A stretch of 64,000 nucleotides of DNA from Sphingobium sp. WTD-1 (GCF_030128825.1 NZ_CP119127.1:4081501-4145500); one strand, 5' to 3'. Positions 44,971 through 59,050 are shown, counted from the first letter of the stretch. The notes: generated by a model not told the origin, from the sequence alone. Made by a program: numbers and translations.

Positions 44971-46337
44971 TACTTGTAGCAGACCTTCTTGGCCGCTTCG
45001 ACGACGCGGGCCGCGTCGATCAGCGCCGCCTTTTCGAGGTTGGCGGCATAAGGCAGCGGCACATCCTCGTTGGTAACGCGCAGGACCGGGGCGTCGAGAT
45101 CGTCGAAGCCCTTTTCCATCACGACGGCGGCGATTTCCGACGCGATCGAGCAGGTCGGCCAACCTTCTTCCACCACCACCAGGCGGTTGGTCTTCTTCAG
45201 GCTTTCAAGCACGGTAGCGGTGTCGAGCGGACGCAGCGTGCGCAGGTCGATCACTTCGGCGTCGATGCCTTCGGCAGCAAGCTGCTCGGCCGCGTCGAGC
45301 GCCAGGCCCACGCCGATCGAGTAGCTGACCAGGGTGACATCCTTGCCCGGACGCATGATGCGCGCCTTGCCGATCGGCAGGACATAGTCGTCGACCTTGG
45401 GCACGTCGAAGCTGCGACCGTAGAGAAGTTCATTCTCCAGGAACACGACCGGGTCGGTCGAGCGGATCGCGGCCTTGAGCAGGCCCTTGGCGTCGGCCGC
45501 GTCATAGGGCGCGATGACGATCAGGCCGGGAACCGCGGCGTACCAGGGACCATAGTTCTGCGAGTGCTGCGCACCGACGCGGCTGGCCGCGCCGTTGGGA
45601 CCACGGAACACGATCGGGCAGCGCATCTGGCCACCGGACATATAGTTGGTCTTGGCCGCCGAGTTGATGATGTGGTCGATCGCCTGCATGGCGAAGTTGA
45701 ACGTCATGAACTCGATGACCGGACGCAGGCCACCCATGGCCGCACCCGAACCGATGCCGGCAAAGCCATATTCGGTGATCGGCGTGTCGATGACGCGCTT
45801 GGGACCAAACTCGTCGAGCAGGCCCTGGGTCACCTTGTAGGCACCCTGATATTCGGCGACTTCCTCGCCCATCACGAAGACGCGCGGGTCCGACCGCATT
45901 TCCTCGGCCATGGCGTCGCGCAGCGCTTCGCGCACGGTGGTCTTGACGAACTCGGTGCCGGCCGGAAGGTCCGGATCCTGCAAGGTCGCCTTGGCTTCCG
46001 ACGCCAGCTTCGACGTGCCGCTTTCCGCCTTCTTGGGGGCTTCTTCAGCCTTGGGCGCTTCGGCCTTCGGCGCAGGTGCCGGGGCCGCTTCGCCGCCCTC
46101 GCCCGCCATCGTCGCGATGACGGTGCCGACCTTCACGCCTTCGGTGCCTTCAGCAATCACGATCTGGCCGATCTTGCCTTCATCGACGGCTTCGAATTCC
46201 ATCGTCGCCTTGTCGGTTTCGATCTCGGCGAGGATGTCGCCGGACTTCACTTCATCGCCTTCCTTCACCAGCCACTTGGCCAGCGTGCCCTCTTCCATCG
46301 TCGGCGAGAGCGCCGGCATCTTGATTTCGATACCCAT
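44970..46337 (-). CDS. pdhB: pyruvate dehydrogenase E1 beta with N-terminal lipoyl domain
   Basis: A 455-residue protein. Residues 1-78 form a lipoyl domain with the lipoate lysine Lys43 in [11 protein letters not shown]. An Ala/Pro/Glu-rich linker follows, then the transketolase-type E1 beta domain ([38 protein letters not shown]). A lipoyl domain on E1 beta is characteristic of alphaproteobacterial PDH. The start overlaps the pdhA stop (TAATG). Confidence 0.96.
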   Translation of the reverse strand: MGIEIKMPALSPTMEEGTLAKWLVKEGDEVKSGDILAEIETDKATMEFEAVDEGKIGQIVIAEGTEGVKVGTVIATMAGEGGEAAPAPAPKAEAPKAEEAPKKAESGTSKLASEAKATLQDPDLPAGTEFVKTTVREALRDAMAEEMRSDPRVFVMGEEVAEYQGAYKVTQGLLDEFGPKRVIDTPITEYGFAGIGSGAAMGGLRPVIEFMTFNFAMQAIDHIINSAAKTNYMSGGQMRCPIVFRGPNGAASRVGAQHSQNYGPWYAAVPGLIVIAPYDAADAKGLLKAAIRSTDPVVFLENELLYGRSFDVPKVDDYVLPIGKARIMRPGKDVTLVSYSIGVGLALDAAEQLAAEGIDAEVIDLRTLRPLDTATVLESLKKTNRLVVVEEGWPTCSIASEIAAVVMEKGFDDLDAPVLRVTNEDVPLPYAANLEKAALIDAARVVEAAKKVCYK

Positions 46338-47410
46338 TAATATTGCTCCACCAGCACGTCGGTATAGAGTTCATGCATTCCAGGTTCGGGCGAGGTTTCG
46401 GCGAAATCGGCCGCTTCGGCGACGATCTTGCGGATATCCTGGTCGATGACCTTGATCTCGTCCTCGCTGACGCCGGCGTCGATCAGATACTTCTTCACGC
46501 CCTCGATCGGGTCGCTGTTGTCGCGCACGGCCTGAACCTCGTCACGCGAACGATATTTGGCCGGATCGGACATGGAGTGGCCGCGATAGCGGTAGGTCTT
46601 CATTTCCAGCAGGATCGGGCCATTGCCGCCCTGGACCCACTTGAGCGCTTCCTCGGTCGCGCCGCGCACTGCCAGAACGTCCATGCCGTCGACCTGGATG
46701 CCGGGGATACGGAAGCTCTCGCCGCGGCGATAGAGCTGGTCTTCCGACGAAGCGCGGTTGACGCTGGTGCCCATGGCATACTGGTTGTTCTCGATCACGA
46801 AGATGATCGGGAGCTTCCACAGCTCGGCCATGTTGAACGATTCGTAGACCTGGCCCTGGTTGGCCGCGCCGTCACCGAAATAGGCAACGCACACGCCGCC
46901 ATCGTCATTATACTTATGCGCGAACGCCAGGCCCGCGCCGAGCGACACCTGGGCGCCGACGATGCCGTGGCCGCCATAGAATTTATGCTCGACGCTGAAC
47001 ATGTGCATCGAACCGCCCTTGCCGCGCGAAATGCCGGCTTCGCGGCCGGTCAGTTCGGCCATGATGACCTTGGGATCGATGCCATAGGCGAGCATGTGGC
47101 CATGATCGCGATAGCCGGTGATCACGCTGTCCTTGCCGGGCTTCAATGCCGACTGGATGCCGACCGCAACCGCTTCCTGGCCGATATAGAGGTGACAGAA
47201 GCCGCCGATGAAACCCAGACCATAAAGCTGGCCGGCCTTTTCCTCGAAGCGACGGATCAGAACCATCTGCCGATAGAATTCCAGCAGCTCTTCCTTGCTG
47301 GCCTTGTAGTCGGTGGGCGTTTCGGGGCGCGGACGATTATGGTCCGCACCGGCCGGCACTGCGGCCTTTGCCTTTGCGCTGTCGGCGCGCGGCGTGGTTG
47401 GTTTCGCCAA
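46337..47410 (-). CDS. pdhA: pyruvate dehydrogenase E1 alpha
   Basis: A 357-residue subunit that decarboxylates pyruvate with thiamine diphosphate. The TPP motif begins [20 protein letters not shown] and ends in [11 protein letters not shown]. The phosphorylation-loop region [11 protein letters not shown] is intact. The start ATG 47410 lies in a Lys/Ala/Pro-rich leader. Two perfect palindromes occur in the 230-base region upstream. Confidence 0.96.
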   Translation of the reverse strand: MAKPTTPRADSAKAKAAVPAGADHNRPRPETPTDYKASKEELLEFYRQMVLIRRFEEKAGQLYGLGFIGGFCHLYIGQEAVAVGIQSALKPGKDSVITGYRDHGHMLAYGIDPKVIMAELTGREAGISRGKGGSMHMFSVEHKFYGGHGIVGAQVSLGAGLAFAHKYNDDGGVCVAYFGDGAANQGQVYESFNMAELWKLPIIFVIENNQYAMGTSVNRASSEDQLYRRGESFRIPGIQVDGMDVLAVRGATEEALKWVQGGNGPILLEMKTYRYRGHSMSDPAKYRSRDEVQAVRDNSDPIEGVKKYLIDAGVSEDEIKVIDQDIRKIVAEAADFAETSPEPGMHELYTDVLVEQY

Positions 47411-47463
47411 GGCTATTATCCTTTTGCGTGGGTAGGATGGAAGGAAGCCCGATATGCGTCAGA

Positions 47464-47480
47464 GTTGCATAGATTGCAAC
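47464..47480. promoter_or_regulatory. palindrome upstream of pdhA
   Basis: GTTGCATAGATTGCAAC has perfect 6-bp arms (GTTGCA/TGCAAC) and a 5-bp spacer, 54 bases before the pdhA start. Its position and symmetry fit an operator; the regulator is unknown. Confidence 0.45.
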
Positions 47481-47571
47481 GGCGGACCCCACGGAATCCC
47501 GGCATAATGAATGTCCCGAGTGCAAAAACGACAATCCATGACAACGCTGTCAAAAACGGGTCGCAAACAGC

Positions 47572-47590
47572 CGGCAACAAAATGTTGCCG
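47572..47590. other. palindrome between ftsB and pdhA
   Basis: CGGCAACA-AAA-TGTTGCCG is a perfect 8-bp inverted repeat between ftsB and pdhA, both on the minus strand. It could be the ftsB transcript end or a second operator. On the minus strand TTGACA lies 21 bases further downstream (47546-47551) as a possible -35 box. Confidence 0.4.
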
Positions 47591-47640
47591 CGGAAGGATT
47601 TTACCAAATAAATGGAAAGCACACCCTGCCGGCGCGCGGA

Positions 47641-47952
47641 TCAGTTCAGCGGAACGACCACTTCATCATGGTGAATCACCCCGAGCTGGCGGCGGATCAG
47701 CTCGTCCGACAGGTCGGGATCGACGCGGCGCGGATTGAGCAGGTCCACCCGGTTGCGCAGCTCCTGGCGATGCAGCTGGACGATCTTGAGTTCAGCCTTC
47801 GCATCGCGCAGCTGGCGCGAATAATCGCCCCAAGCGAGCACGCCATTGGAGCCCAGCACGACATAGCCAGCGAAGAACAGCAGCAACAGCACCGCAATTG
47901 CCGGCCCGAGGGCCGACATCAACAGCATGCGGAGCTTTGCGATATGCGCCAT
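47641..47952 (-). CDS. ftsB: FtsB/DivIC-like septum formation initiator
   Basis: A 103-residue bitopic protein: one membrane segment (ALGPAIAVLLLLFFAGYVVL) then a periplasmic coiled coil (DYSRQLRDAKAELKIVQLHR). FtsB links FtsL and FtsQ in the divisome. It lies downstream of eno on the same strand, as in many proteobacteria. Confidence 0.85.
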   Translation of the reverse strand: MAHIAKLRMLLMSALGPAIAVLLLLFFAGYVVLGSNGVLAWGDYSRQLRDAKAELKIVQLHRQELRNRVDLLNPRRVDPDLSDELIRRQLGVIHHDEVVVPLN

Positions 47953-48041
47953 GAACTGCTTGAATCACAGGATTCAGCGGGTCGCAAGCAAAATATGCGC
48001 AATGCGACCAGCCGAATCCCTAATAGAAAATTAACCGTGGA

Positions 48042-49480
<1,439 letters not shown>

Positions 49481-49542
49481 AGGATCATGACAGCCCGCCC
49501 CGCGCGGGACCATGAGGTTGAGCTTTAGGGAGACTTTGGACA

Positions 49543-50148
49543 ATGGCCGACACCCCGGAAACCCCGCCCGTCAAGCGCGTGAAGAAGGCGGCTGCCGCCA
49601 AGGCGAAGCCGGCGTCGACCAAGGCATCCGCCCCGGCCGTCAAGGCCGCGCCGGTGAAGAAGGCCGCCACCCGCAAGGCCCCCGCAAAGGCCGGAAACGG
49701 GGCCGCCCATGGCTGGTCCGCACAGATCGCGCCGATCAAGGCGCAAGCCGAAAAGGCCGCCAAGGCCGCGACCGACAAGATCAATTCGGTCGACTGGAAG
49801 GCGCATATCGATCCGATCAAGGAGCAGGCCGGCAAGACCGCAAAGTCTGCGGCGAGCAGTGCCAAGGACAAGACCGGTTCGGCCATGCAAAGCCTGTCGA
49901 AGCTGATTGCGGACACCGCCGGCACGGTCGATGCGAAGCTGGGCCCGCAATATGGCGACTATGCCCGCCAGGCAGCGGAATCGGTGGCCAGTGCCGCAGA
50001 CACGCTGGACAGCAAGGATGTCGACCAGTTGATGACCGAGGCGCGTGATTTCGTGCGCAAGAGCCCGGCTGTTGCCATCGGCGCTGCCGCCGTGGTCGGC
50101 TTCGTGCTGATGCGCCTGGCCAAGGGATCGTCCGACAGCGACGCCTGA
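49543..50148 (+). CDS. Ala/Lys-rich protein with DUF883-like C-terminal anchor
   Basis: A 201-residue protein. The N-terminal 50 residues are Lys/Ala/Pro-rich like a histone H1 tail (VKRVKKAAAAKAKPASTKAS). The middle is amphipathic helical (KAQAEKAAKAATDKINSVDW). The C-terminus is a single hydrophobic segment preceded by RDFVRKSPAVAIGAAAVVGF, the layout of DUF883/ElaB-type membrane-tethered proteins. It could be a stress protein tethering nucleic acid or ribosomes to the membrane; that is inference. Confidence 0.7.
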   Translation: MADTPETPPVKRVKKAAAAKAKPASTKASAPAVKAAPVKKAATRKAPAKAGNGAAHGWSAQIAPIKAQAEKAAKAATDKINSVDWKAHIDPIKEQAGKTAKSAASSAKDKTGSAMQSLSKLIADTAGTVDAKLGPQYGDYARQAAESVASAADTLDSKDVDQLMTEARDFVRKSPAVAIGAAAVVGFVLMRLAKGSSDSDA

Positions 50149-50213
50149 CGGACGCAAGACAGGATTATCGTGACGGCTAACCGCAGGCCCCGGCTGACGG
50201 GGCGGAGGGGCAA

Positions 50214-50588
50214 TTGACGCAGGAACCAGCGGATACGGTGGCAACGCCGCAGACCGAGGGGAATGAGGAGTCTGTCCGCGCGACATTCGCCCGCCTCTAC
50301 ACCGATGGCCGCGCCTATGCGCAGGCGGAGGTCGAGCGGCAGAAGCTGCGCGCCGGCATCGCCGGCGCGGGCGTCCGCAACGCCGCTATCCTGGGGATCG
50401 TGGCCCTAATGCTGTTGTTCGCCGCGATCGTCACCCTGTTGATCGGATTGGTGATTGCGCTGTCCGCGATGATCGGGCCGCTCTGGGCAACGCTGGCGGT
50501 GTTCGGCGGCGCCGTACTGATCGCCGTCCTGCTGCTGCTGCTGGCCAAGGGACAGATCAGCCAGATGTTGAAGACGATCAAGTCATGA
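50214..50588 (+). CDS. phage-holin-superfamily (DUF1469-like) membrane protein
   Basis: A 124-residue protein with an acidic N-terminus, an amphipathic stretch (ARLYTDGRAYAQAEVERQKL) and two membrane helices (ILGIVALMLLFAAIVTLLIG, LAVFGGAVLIAVLLLLLAKG). The start is TTG 50214 behind GGCGGAGGGG; no ATG or GTG is available. The stop overlaps the next start (ATGA). Confidence 0.75.
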   Translation: MTQEPADTVATPQTEGNEESVRATFARLYTDGRAYAQAEVERQKLRAGIAGAGVRNAAILGIVALMLLFAAIVTLLIGLVIALSAMIGPLWATLAVFGGAVLIAVLLLLLAKGQISQMLKTIKS

Positions 50589-50908
50589 GCCGGGAACAGG
50601 CCTATCGCGAAGCGACCGAACGCGCGGTGCATCTACGCAGCAAGGCGGTCCTAAGCCTTGCCGATGCCCAGGCGCGGATCGCGCCCGATCGACTGAAGGC
50701 CGATGTCGAGGCGAAGATCACGGCGACTGCGCTCGACGGCATCGCCTATGTCGGTGCCAAGGTGCGCCAGCGGCCAGTTGCCACCGGCGCGGCCGCAACC
50801 GGCATCGTCCTGTTTCTCTTCCGCCGCCCCCTCACGGCACTTTTCGGACGCCTGTTCGTTCGACTGAGGAACCGTAACACGGAAATTTCGGAGATTGATG
50901 ATGGCTGA
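50585..50908 (+). CDS. small hypothetical membrane-associated protein
   Basis: A 107-residue protein. A charged amphipathic N-terminus (MSREQAYREATERAVHLRSK) is followed by a hydrophobic C-terminal segment (RPVATGAAATGIVLFLFRRP). It resembles DUF3618/DUF883-type small proteins that accompany holin-like genes. It overlaps the genes on both sides, so the four-gene cluster is one operon. Confidence 0.7.
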   Translation: MSREQAYREATERAVHLRSKAVLSLADAQARIAPDRLKADVEAKITATALDGIAYVGAKVRQRPVATGAAATGIVLFLFRRPLTALFGRLFVRLRNRNTEISEIDDG

Positions 50909-51554
50909 CATCCGCGCCCAACTGACCCGCGTCCGCGAAGCGGCCAATGATGCCGCCGGCAGCGCGACCGACATGATCAAGGACAGCACCGGCAAGGCGC
51001 GCGAAAGCGCCGGCGAACTGATCCAGACCGGCAAGGACAAGGCGAGCGAAGCCTATGGCGACGCGCGCGACCGGGGCCAGCGGGTCGCTGCCCGCGCCAA
51101 CGAGATCATTCAGGAGCATCCGGTGGCGGCAGTCGCCGGCGCGGTGGCGGCCGGTGCGGTTATCGCCTGGATGTTCCCCAAGAGCCGGAAGGTGATGAAG
51201 GCACTGCCGGGCCTGGCCGCCACCGCCGGGGCGCGTGTGCTAGAGGCAGCCGCTACCGCCCGCACGGCCGCTAGCGAGAATAGCGAGTCGCTGCGCCATA
51301 ATGCGGGCGAAGCACTGGCCAGTGCGCGGGACAATGCCGGCGAAGTGTTGAGCAAGGCCCGCGAAACGGCAAGCCATGCGCTGTCGAGCGCCAAGGAAAG
51401 CGCCAGCGACACCGCTGCAGCGGCCCGTGACGCTGCGGCATCGGCTGATTTTGGCGGCAAGGCATCGAAGCTGGCGGACGAACTGGTCGCGCTCGTCTCC
51501 ACCCGCGTCGAAGCGCTGGGCGACGCGATCAAGGCGCGATTGCCGAAAAGCTAA
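50901..51554 (+). CDS. DUF883-like amphipathic-helix protein
   Basis: A 217-residue protein. It starts with an amphipathic helix (MADIRAQLTRVREAANDAAG), then a membrane segment near 72-92 (HPVAAVAGAVAAGAVIAWMF). A long Ala/Ser/Glu/Lys-rich repeat region (LSKARETASHALSSAKESAS) resembles LEA or apolipoprotein-type stress proteins. ATG 50901 was chosen with GGAG upstream; overlapping TTG and ATG codons lie three and six bases earlier. Likely envelope or desiccation-stress role, inferred. Confidence 0.75.
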   Translation: MADIRAQLTRVREAANDAAGSATDMIKDSTGKARESAGELIQTGKDKASEAYGDARDRGQRVAARANEIIQEHPVAAVAGAVAAGAVIAWMFPKSRKVMKALPGLAATAGARVLEAAATARTAASENSESLRHNAGEALASARDNAGEVLSKARETASHALSSAKESASDTAAAARDAAASADFGGKASKLADELVALVSTRVEALGDAIKARLPKS

Positions 51555-51658
51555 TCGCGATTGCCGCAAACGCAATCGACACACAGGCCGCTTTCCTTGG
51601 CGGATCGCAGGGACGATGCTAAGGCACCGCGATCAGTCAAAGGAGAACATATAACGCC

Positions 51659-51880
51659 ATGAGCAAGATGCATCTGGTGATGGGCGGCCGCGTAACCAAC
51701 CCGCAGACGCTGGAATTCCAGGACCTGAGCAAGGTCGACCTGGTTGGCGTCTTCCCCGACTATGCTTCGGCCGAAAAGGCCTGGCGCGGCGCGGCGCAGC
51801 GCACCGTCGATGACGCCGAAATGCGTTATGTGATCGTCCATCTGCACCGCCTGCTGGAGCCTGAGCTGCCGACAGCCTGA
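51659..51880 (+). CDS. DUF4170 family protein
   Basis: A 73-residue small soluble protein typical of DUF4170 in alphaproteobacteria. It shows MHLVMGGRV near the start, VGVFPDYASAEKAWRGAAQR in the middle and YVIVHLHRLLEP near the end. AAAGGAG precedes ATG 51659. The function of the family is not established. Confidence 0.85.
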   Translation: MSKMHLVMGGRVTNPQTLEFQDLSKVDLVGVFPDYASAEKAWRGAAQRTVDDAEMRYVIVHLHRLLEPELPTA

Positions 51881-51888
51881 TGGCCCAT

Positions 51889-51926
51889 TTCGGGCGAGAC
51901 CGGATCATGCCCCGGTTTCGCCCGAA
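51889..51926. terminator. hairpin between convergent genes
   Basis: TTCGGGCGA-g-ACCGG pairs with CCGGT-t-TCGCCCGAA, a 14-bp stem with one mismatch, between the DUF4170 gene and the rhomboid gene. No strong T run follows on either strand. Confidence 0.55.
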
Positions 51927-51943
51927 CACCGTTTATCGAACGG

Positions 51944-52603
51944 TCAATTGATAGCCTGGGGCCGTTTGCGGAAGCGCCAGCGCAGCAAAGGCCGGGTCAA
52001 GGCCAGCCCTGCAAGGAAGCCGCCGATATGCGCGGCAATCGCGATCTGACCCAGATCGCCCAATCCCCCCGCCGTCGCCACGCCGATCATCAGCTGGATC
52101 GCGATCCAGGCGGCCGCCAGCCACAGCACCCGCACGAAATTGGCCGACAACAGCCCGATCCGCCGCACCTGTTGCTGGCTGTAAAGCAGCGCATAGGTAG
52201 CAATGATAGCAGAAATGGCGCCGGTCGCGCCGACAATCGGATCGGTCGATTCCGGCGTGATCGCCCATTGCGCGAAGCAGGCCGCATAGGCGCCGACGAC
52301 ATAGAGGATCAGCGTGCCGGTGCGGCCCAGCACATGCTCGACCTGCCGGCCACAGAAAAGCAGCATCAGCAGGTTGAAGCCGATATGCAGCCAGTCGGCA
52401 TGGACGAAAGTGCAACTGAGCGGCGTCAGCCACCAGGGCACCGCCGCCATGCCGTCCAGCAAGCCGGGGTTGCCAATGCGGGCGGGCATGAACCCGCCCA
52501 GCAAGGCCGCATTGTCGATCTGCCCGGTTGCCAGCAGCAACAGGAACAGGACGAACGTGACCAGCGCGATCGCGTTGGTCGTGCGTCCGGCAGGCAGTTT
52601 CAC
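51944..52603 (-). CDS. rhomboid-family protein with Thr in place of the catalytic Ser
   Basis: A 219-residue, six-helix rhomboid-like protein. The HxxxN-type motif is seen in HADWLHIGFNLLMLLF and the catalytic His helix in IAAHIGGFLAGLAL. The GxSG nucleophile motif reads VGATGAISA, with codon ACC, so Thr replaces Ser. It may be a pseudoprotease, or unusually use Thr. The start is uncertain. GTG 52603 lies just after the greA stop; an ATG at 52678 would overlap greA by 71 bases. Confidence 0.8.
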   Translation of the reverse strand: MKLPAGRTTNAIALVTFVLFLLLLATGQIDNAALLGGFMPARIGNPGLLDGMAAVPWWLTPLSCTFVHADWLHIGFNLLMLLFCGRQVEHVLGRTGTLILYVVGAYAACFAQWAITPESTDPIVGATGAISAIIATYALLYSQQQVRRIGLLSANFVRVLWLAAAWIAIQLMIGVATAGGLGDLGQIAIAAHIGGFLAGLALTRPLLRWRFRKRPQAIN

Positions 52604-52607
52604 GGGA

Positions 52608-53084
52608 TCAGATGAACGCGATCTTGTCGACCAGGTAGAATTTGTCGCCCGACGGGACCGACACTTCCACCTCGTCACCGACCTCGCGGCCGATCAGCGC
52701 ACGGCCCAGCGGACTGTTATAGCTGATCATGCCGGCCTTGGCGTCCGCCTCGGCCTGGCCCACGATCTGATATTTGACCGGCTTGTCATCCTCGTCCAGC
52801 AGGGTCACGGTCGCGCCGAACACGATCTTGCTACCCGACAGGGTGGTCGGATCGATGATCTGGGCGCGCGACAACTTGTCTTCCAGATCGGAAATCGTTG
52901 CCTCGACCTGACCCTGCCGTTCCTTGGCAGCGTGATATTCGGCATTTTCCGACAGGTCGCCGTGGGCACGAGCTTCCTCGATGGCGTCCACGATCAGAGG
53001 GCGCTCGGCCTTCAGTTCGCGGAGCTGCGCATTGAGCTTGTCATAGCCCACCTGCAGCATCGGCATCTTCTCGACGGTCGCCAT
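52608..53084 (-). CDS. greA: transcription elongation factor GreA
   Basis: A 158-residue GreA. The N-terminal coiled coil carries the acidic tip [18 protein letters not shown], and the C-terminal FKBP-like domain carries [17 protein letters not shown]. It rescues backtracked RNA polymerase. ATG 53084 is family-like ([10 protein letters not shown]); a longer frame to 53147 is not. The rhomboid gene follows five bases after its stop. Confidence 0.96.
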   Translation of the reverse strand: MATVEKMPMLQVGYDKLNAQLRELKAERPLIVDAIEEARAHGDLSENAEYHAAKERQGQVEATISDLEDKLSRAQIIDPTTLSGSKIVFGATVTLLDEDDKPVKYQIVGQAEADAKAGMISYNSPLGRALIGREVGDEVEVSVPSGDKFYLVDKIAFI

Positions 53085-53165
53085 TATTGCAAATCCTTCG
53101 TCAAAACTTCCCTTTGGCGGCGCCGAACGTGGCGCCACCCGCAGCATGCTTCCTGGTGAAGGGGA

Positions 53166-56493
<3,328 letters not shown>

Positions 56494-56501
<8 letters not shown>

Positions 56502-56862
56502 CGGGCTTTTCGCAATCCAGTTGCATGCGTTGTGGCTTAATCGGGAAGCCGGACCAGTGAAGTTTTTTAAGAAGCTTCGAAAGGGGCGGAGCGCCATCGC
56601 TGGCTTTGAACGTTATTCTTTCGCAGTTGTGTTCGGCGACCTCGCGCTTGACCAAATTCCAACCCATTGGCTCGGCTCGTTTTGCAATCCGGTCGCACAT
56701 CCAACCTGCTGCACAGTACTGAAAATACTTTATGTCATCACAATCAAAAGCTTCGACTTCTCGAAGATCAACGATGAACTTAGCCAGCAGCGAGCCCGCC
56801 AGAAAAATGAGGAATACCGTAATGAGAACGGCTCTCCAATTGACGAAGAGCCAATCGAGCAT
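56494..56862 (-). CDS. unknown low-GC membrane protein inside the car operon
   Basis: A 122-residue protein. One N-terminal membrane helix ([20 protein letters not shown]) is followed by a soluble domain with five cysteines ([28 protein letters not shown]). Only a little over half of its third codon positions are G or C, much lower than its neighbours, which suggests later acquisition. It starts in a TGATG overlap with the RraB-like gene and overlaps the carB start, so it is embedded in the car translation chain. The family is not recognised. Confidence 0.65.
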
Positions 56863-57230
56863 CAATGCACGCCCCCCGCCTGCGCCTCGCAGCCCCAGCC
56901 GTCATATTCGACGCCGCAGAGGATTTCGATCTGGAGGCATTTCCGGGTCAGCGCGCGGATTGAGGCTTCGTCGACCGGCTGCACGCATTCCAGGAACAGG
57001 AACAGGTCGCCTTCCTCATCTTCCTCGCGGTCCAGTTCGACAAAGCCGAACTGGCTGGCGATGGTCAGGACGCGCTCGAAATCCTTCTCGCTGCCCCGGA
57101 AGCTGACATCCACGGGCCGCGCGAGACGCGCGACGTCGCCATTGCGCTTCAGGTTGGCGAGAACCTCACGGTCCGCCTCCCACTCTGCGGCAAGGCGCGC
57201 TTCGTCAACCGGGGGCAGGTTCTGGCTCAC
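56862..57230 (-). CDS. RraB-like RNase E regulator
   Basis: A 122-residue acidic protein resembling RraB (regulator of RNase E activity). It has an LKRNGDVARLARPVDVSFRG block, then FGFVELDREEDEEGDLFLFL, and ends in the hallmark VEYDGWG. It starts at GTG in a GTGA overlap with the carA stop. In Escherichia coli RraB binds RNase E and alters its mRNA choice. Whether this protein does so is inferred from similarity. Confidence 0.78.
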   Translation of the reverse strand: MSQNLPPVDEARLAAEWEADREVLANLKRNGDVARLARPVDVSFRGSEKDFERVLTIASQFGFVELDREEDEEGDLFLFLECVQPVDEASIRALTRKCLQIEILCGVEYDGWGCEAQAGGVH

Positions 57231-58405
57231 GCGGCGACCGCGCCCTTGAGGCCATCGACGAACTTCTTGAACAGGTAGAAGCTGTCCTGCGGGCCGGGCG
57301 AGGCCTCGGGGTGATACTGGACCGAAAAGGCATTCTTGTCGGTCAGTTCGATGCCGCAATTGCTGCCGTCGAACAGCGAGACATGGGTCGAGCGCGCATT
57401 GACCGGCAGCGTGTCGACATCGACAGCGAAGCCATGGTTCATGCTGGTGATCTCGACCAGGCCATCCGACAGGCGCTTGACCGGATGGTTCGCGCCGCGA
57501 TGGCCCTGATGCATCTTGATCGTCCTGGCGCCGACGGCGAGGCCCAGAAGCTGGTGGCCAAGGCAGATCCCGAAGACGGGGATGTCGGCAGCCAGTACCT
57601 GCTGAATCACCGGCACGGCATAGTCGCCGGTCGCGGCCGGATCGCCCGGACCATTCGACAGGAACACGCCGTCGGGATTGAGCGCCTTGACCTGATCGAA
57701 GGTCGCGGTGGCGGGCAGCACGGTCACGCGCGCGCCGGCCTTCACCAGATTGCGGAAGATATTGTTCTTCGCGCCATAATCGATGGCGACGACATGGGGG
57801 CGTTCCTCACCCGCCTCATTGAGGCCATAGCCATGGCCGATGGTCCAGATGCCGTCCTTCCACAGGCGGCTTTCCTTGCCCGTGACTTCGATGGCGAGGT
57901 CCATGCCTTCAAGGCCCGGCCAGGCGGCCGCCTTGGCAGCGAGCGCAGCGATGTCGAAATTGCCGTCGGGATCATGGGCGATGACGACGTTGGGCGCGCC
58001 CTTCTCGCGGATCATGCGGGTCAGTGCGCGGGTGTCGACACCAGCGAGGCCGATGCGGCCCTTTTCCTTCATCCACTGGTCGAACGGTTCGACATTGCGG
58101 AAATTGCTGGGCGCGGTGACGTCCTGGCGCACGATACAGCCGAGCGCATAGGGGCTGTCAGCTTCGACGTCGTCGAGATTGGTGCCGACATTGCCGATAT
58201 GCGGGAAGGTGAAGGTGATGATCTGACCGGCATAGGAGGGATCGGTCATGATCTCCTGATAGCCGGTGATCGAGGTGTTGAAGCAGAGTTCGCCGACCGC
58301 GTCACCGGCCGCGCCGAAGCCGCGACCGAAGACGGCGGAGCCATCGGCAAAAACCAATACCCCTGTCGCTCCTTTGGGCACAATGAGGGTCTTGGCGTCA
58401 GCCAT
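57227..58405 (-). CDS. carA: carbamoyl phosphate synthase, small (glutaminase) subunit
   Basis: A 392-residue glutamine amidotransferase. The catalytic Cys (about 281) is in VFGICLGHQLLGLA, and the His/Glu pair is near FSVQYHPEASPGP. It supplies ammonia to CarB. It is the first gene of a four-gene minus-strand operon: carA, rraB-like, membrane protein, carB. A hairpin (AACCCG/CGGGTT, 58434-58452) lies in its 5' leader. Confidence 0.97.
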   Translation of the reverse strand: MADAKTLIVPKGATGVLVFADGSAVFGRGFGAAGDAVGELCFNTSITGYQEIMTDPSYAGQIITFTFPHIGNVGTNLDDVEADSPYALGCIVRQDVTAPSNFRNVEPFDQWMKEKGRIGLAGVDTRALTRMIREKGAPNVVIAHDPDGNFDIAALAAKAAAWPGLEGMDLAIEVTGKESRLWKDGIWTIGHGYGLNEAGEERPHVVAIDYGAKNNIFRNLVKAGARVTVLPATATFDQVKALNPDGVFLSNGPGDPAATGDYAVPVIQQVLAADIPVFGICLGHQLLGLAVGARTIKMHQGHRGANHPVKRLSDGLVEITSMNHGFAVDVDTLPVNARSTHVSLFDGSNCGIELTDKNAFSVQYHPEASPGPQDSFYLFKKFVDGLKGAVAA

Positions 58406-58433
58406 GGTCTGCGGTCCTTTATGCTTTTGCGGG

Positions 58434-58452
58434 AACCCGTCTGGTGCGGGTT
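58434..58452 (-). promoter_or_regulatory. hairpin in the carA leader
   Basis: AACCCG pairs with CGGGTT around a 7-base loop, 29 bases before the carA start. Further upstream on the minus strand TTGACC and TAGGTG with a 17-base spacer form a possible promoter (58465-58493). Attenuation or pyrimidine control is possible but unproven. Confidence 0.35.
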
Positions 58453-58558
58453 AAACGGCCGGTCACCTATTCCCGCAACGCGTGAAGGTCAACGTCTGTT
58501 AAAAATCTCTTTTCGCATTATATCTACTCCTTTCCCGAGAAACAGGATTAATTCGCCC

Positions 58559-59011
58559 ATGATTCGCGACACCATCAAGAGCGCCCAAGTGGAGTCCATG
58601 AAGGCCGGCGACAAGGATCGGCTGGCGGCCGTGCGCCTGATCCTGGCCAAGCTCAAGGATCGCGACATCGAACTGCGCACCGCCAGCAACGTGCCCGACG
58701 ACGACACCGTCGTGGTCGAGGTGCTGCAGAAGATGGTGAAGCAGCGCCGCGAATCGATCGACATGTTCAAGAGCGGCGGCCGTGACGAACTGGCCGCCAA
58801 GGAACAGGCCGAGCTGGACGTGATCGAAACCTTCCTGCCCGCGCAGCTGAGCGAGGACGAGACCAAGGCGGCGATCGAGGGCATCAAGGCCGAGATTGGC
58901 GCGGAAAGCGTCAAGGACATGGGCAAGGTGATGGCCGTACTCAAGGAACGCCATGGCGCGGTGATCGACATGAGCAAGGCGAGCGGGCTGGTGAAGGCGG
59001 CGCTGTCCTAA
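58559..59011 (+). CDS. yqeY: GatB/YqeY domain protein
   Basis: A 150-residue YqeY protein, homologous to the GatB tail domain. It has MIRDTIKSAQVESMKAGDKD at the start, LAAVRLILAKLKDRDIE, and ends in VIDMSKASGLVKAALS. It may bind tRNA. It is upstream of dnaG-rpoD, a common alphaproteobacterial order, but a 231-base gap with repeats separates them. Confidence 0.92.
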   Translation: MIRDTIKSAQVESMKAGDKDRLAAVRLILAKLKDRDIELRTASNVPDDDTVVVEVLQKMVKQRRESIDMFKSGGRDELAAKEQAELDVIETFLPAQLSEDETKAAIEGIKAEIGAESVKDMGKVMAVLKERHGAVIDMSKASGLVKAALS

Positions 59012-59028
59012 CGTCTCGCTCGTGACTT

Positions 59029-59050
59029 CCCCTCCCGCTTGCGGGAGGGG
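59029..59050. repeat. CCCCTCCC palindrome after yqeY
   Basis: CCCCTCCCGC-tt-GCGGGAGGGG is a perfect 10-bp stem 17 bases after the yqeY stop. It shares its arms with 27571-27592. No T run follows. Confidence 0.5.
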
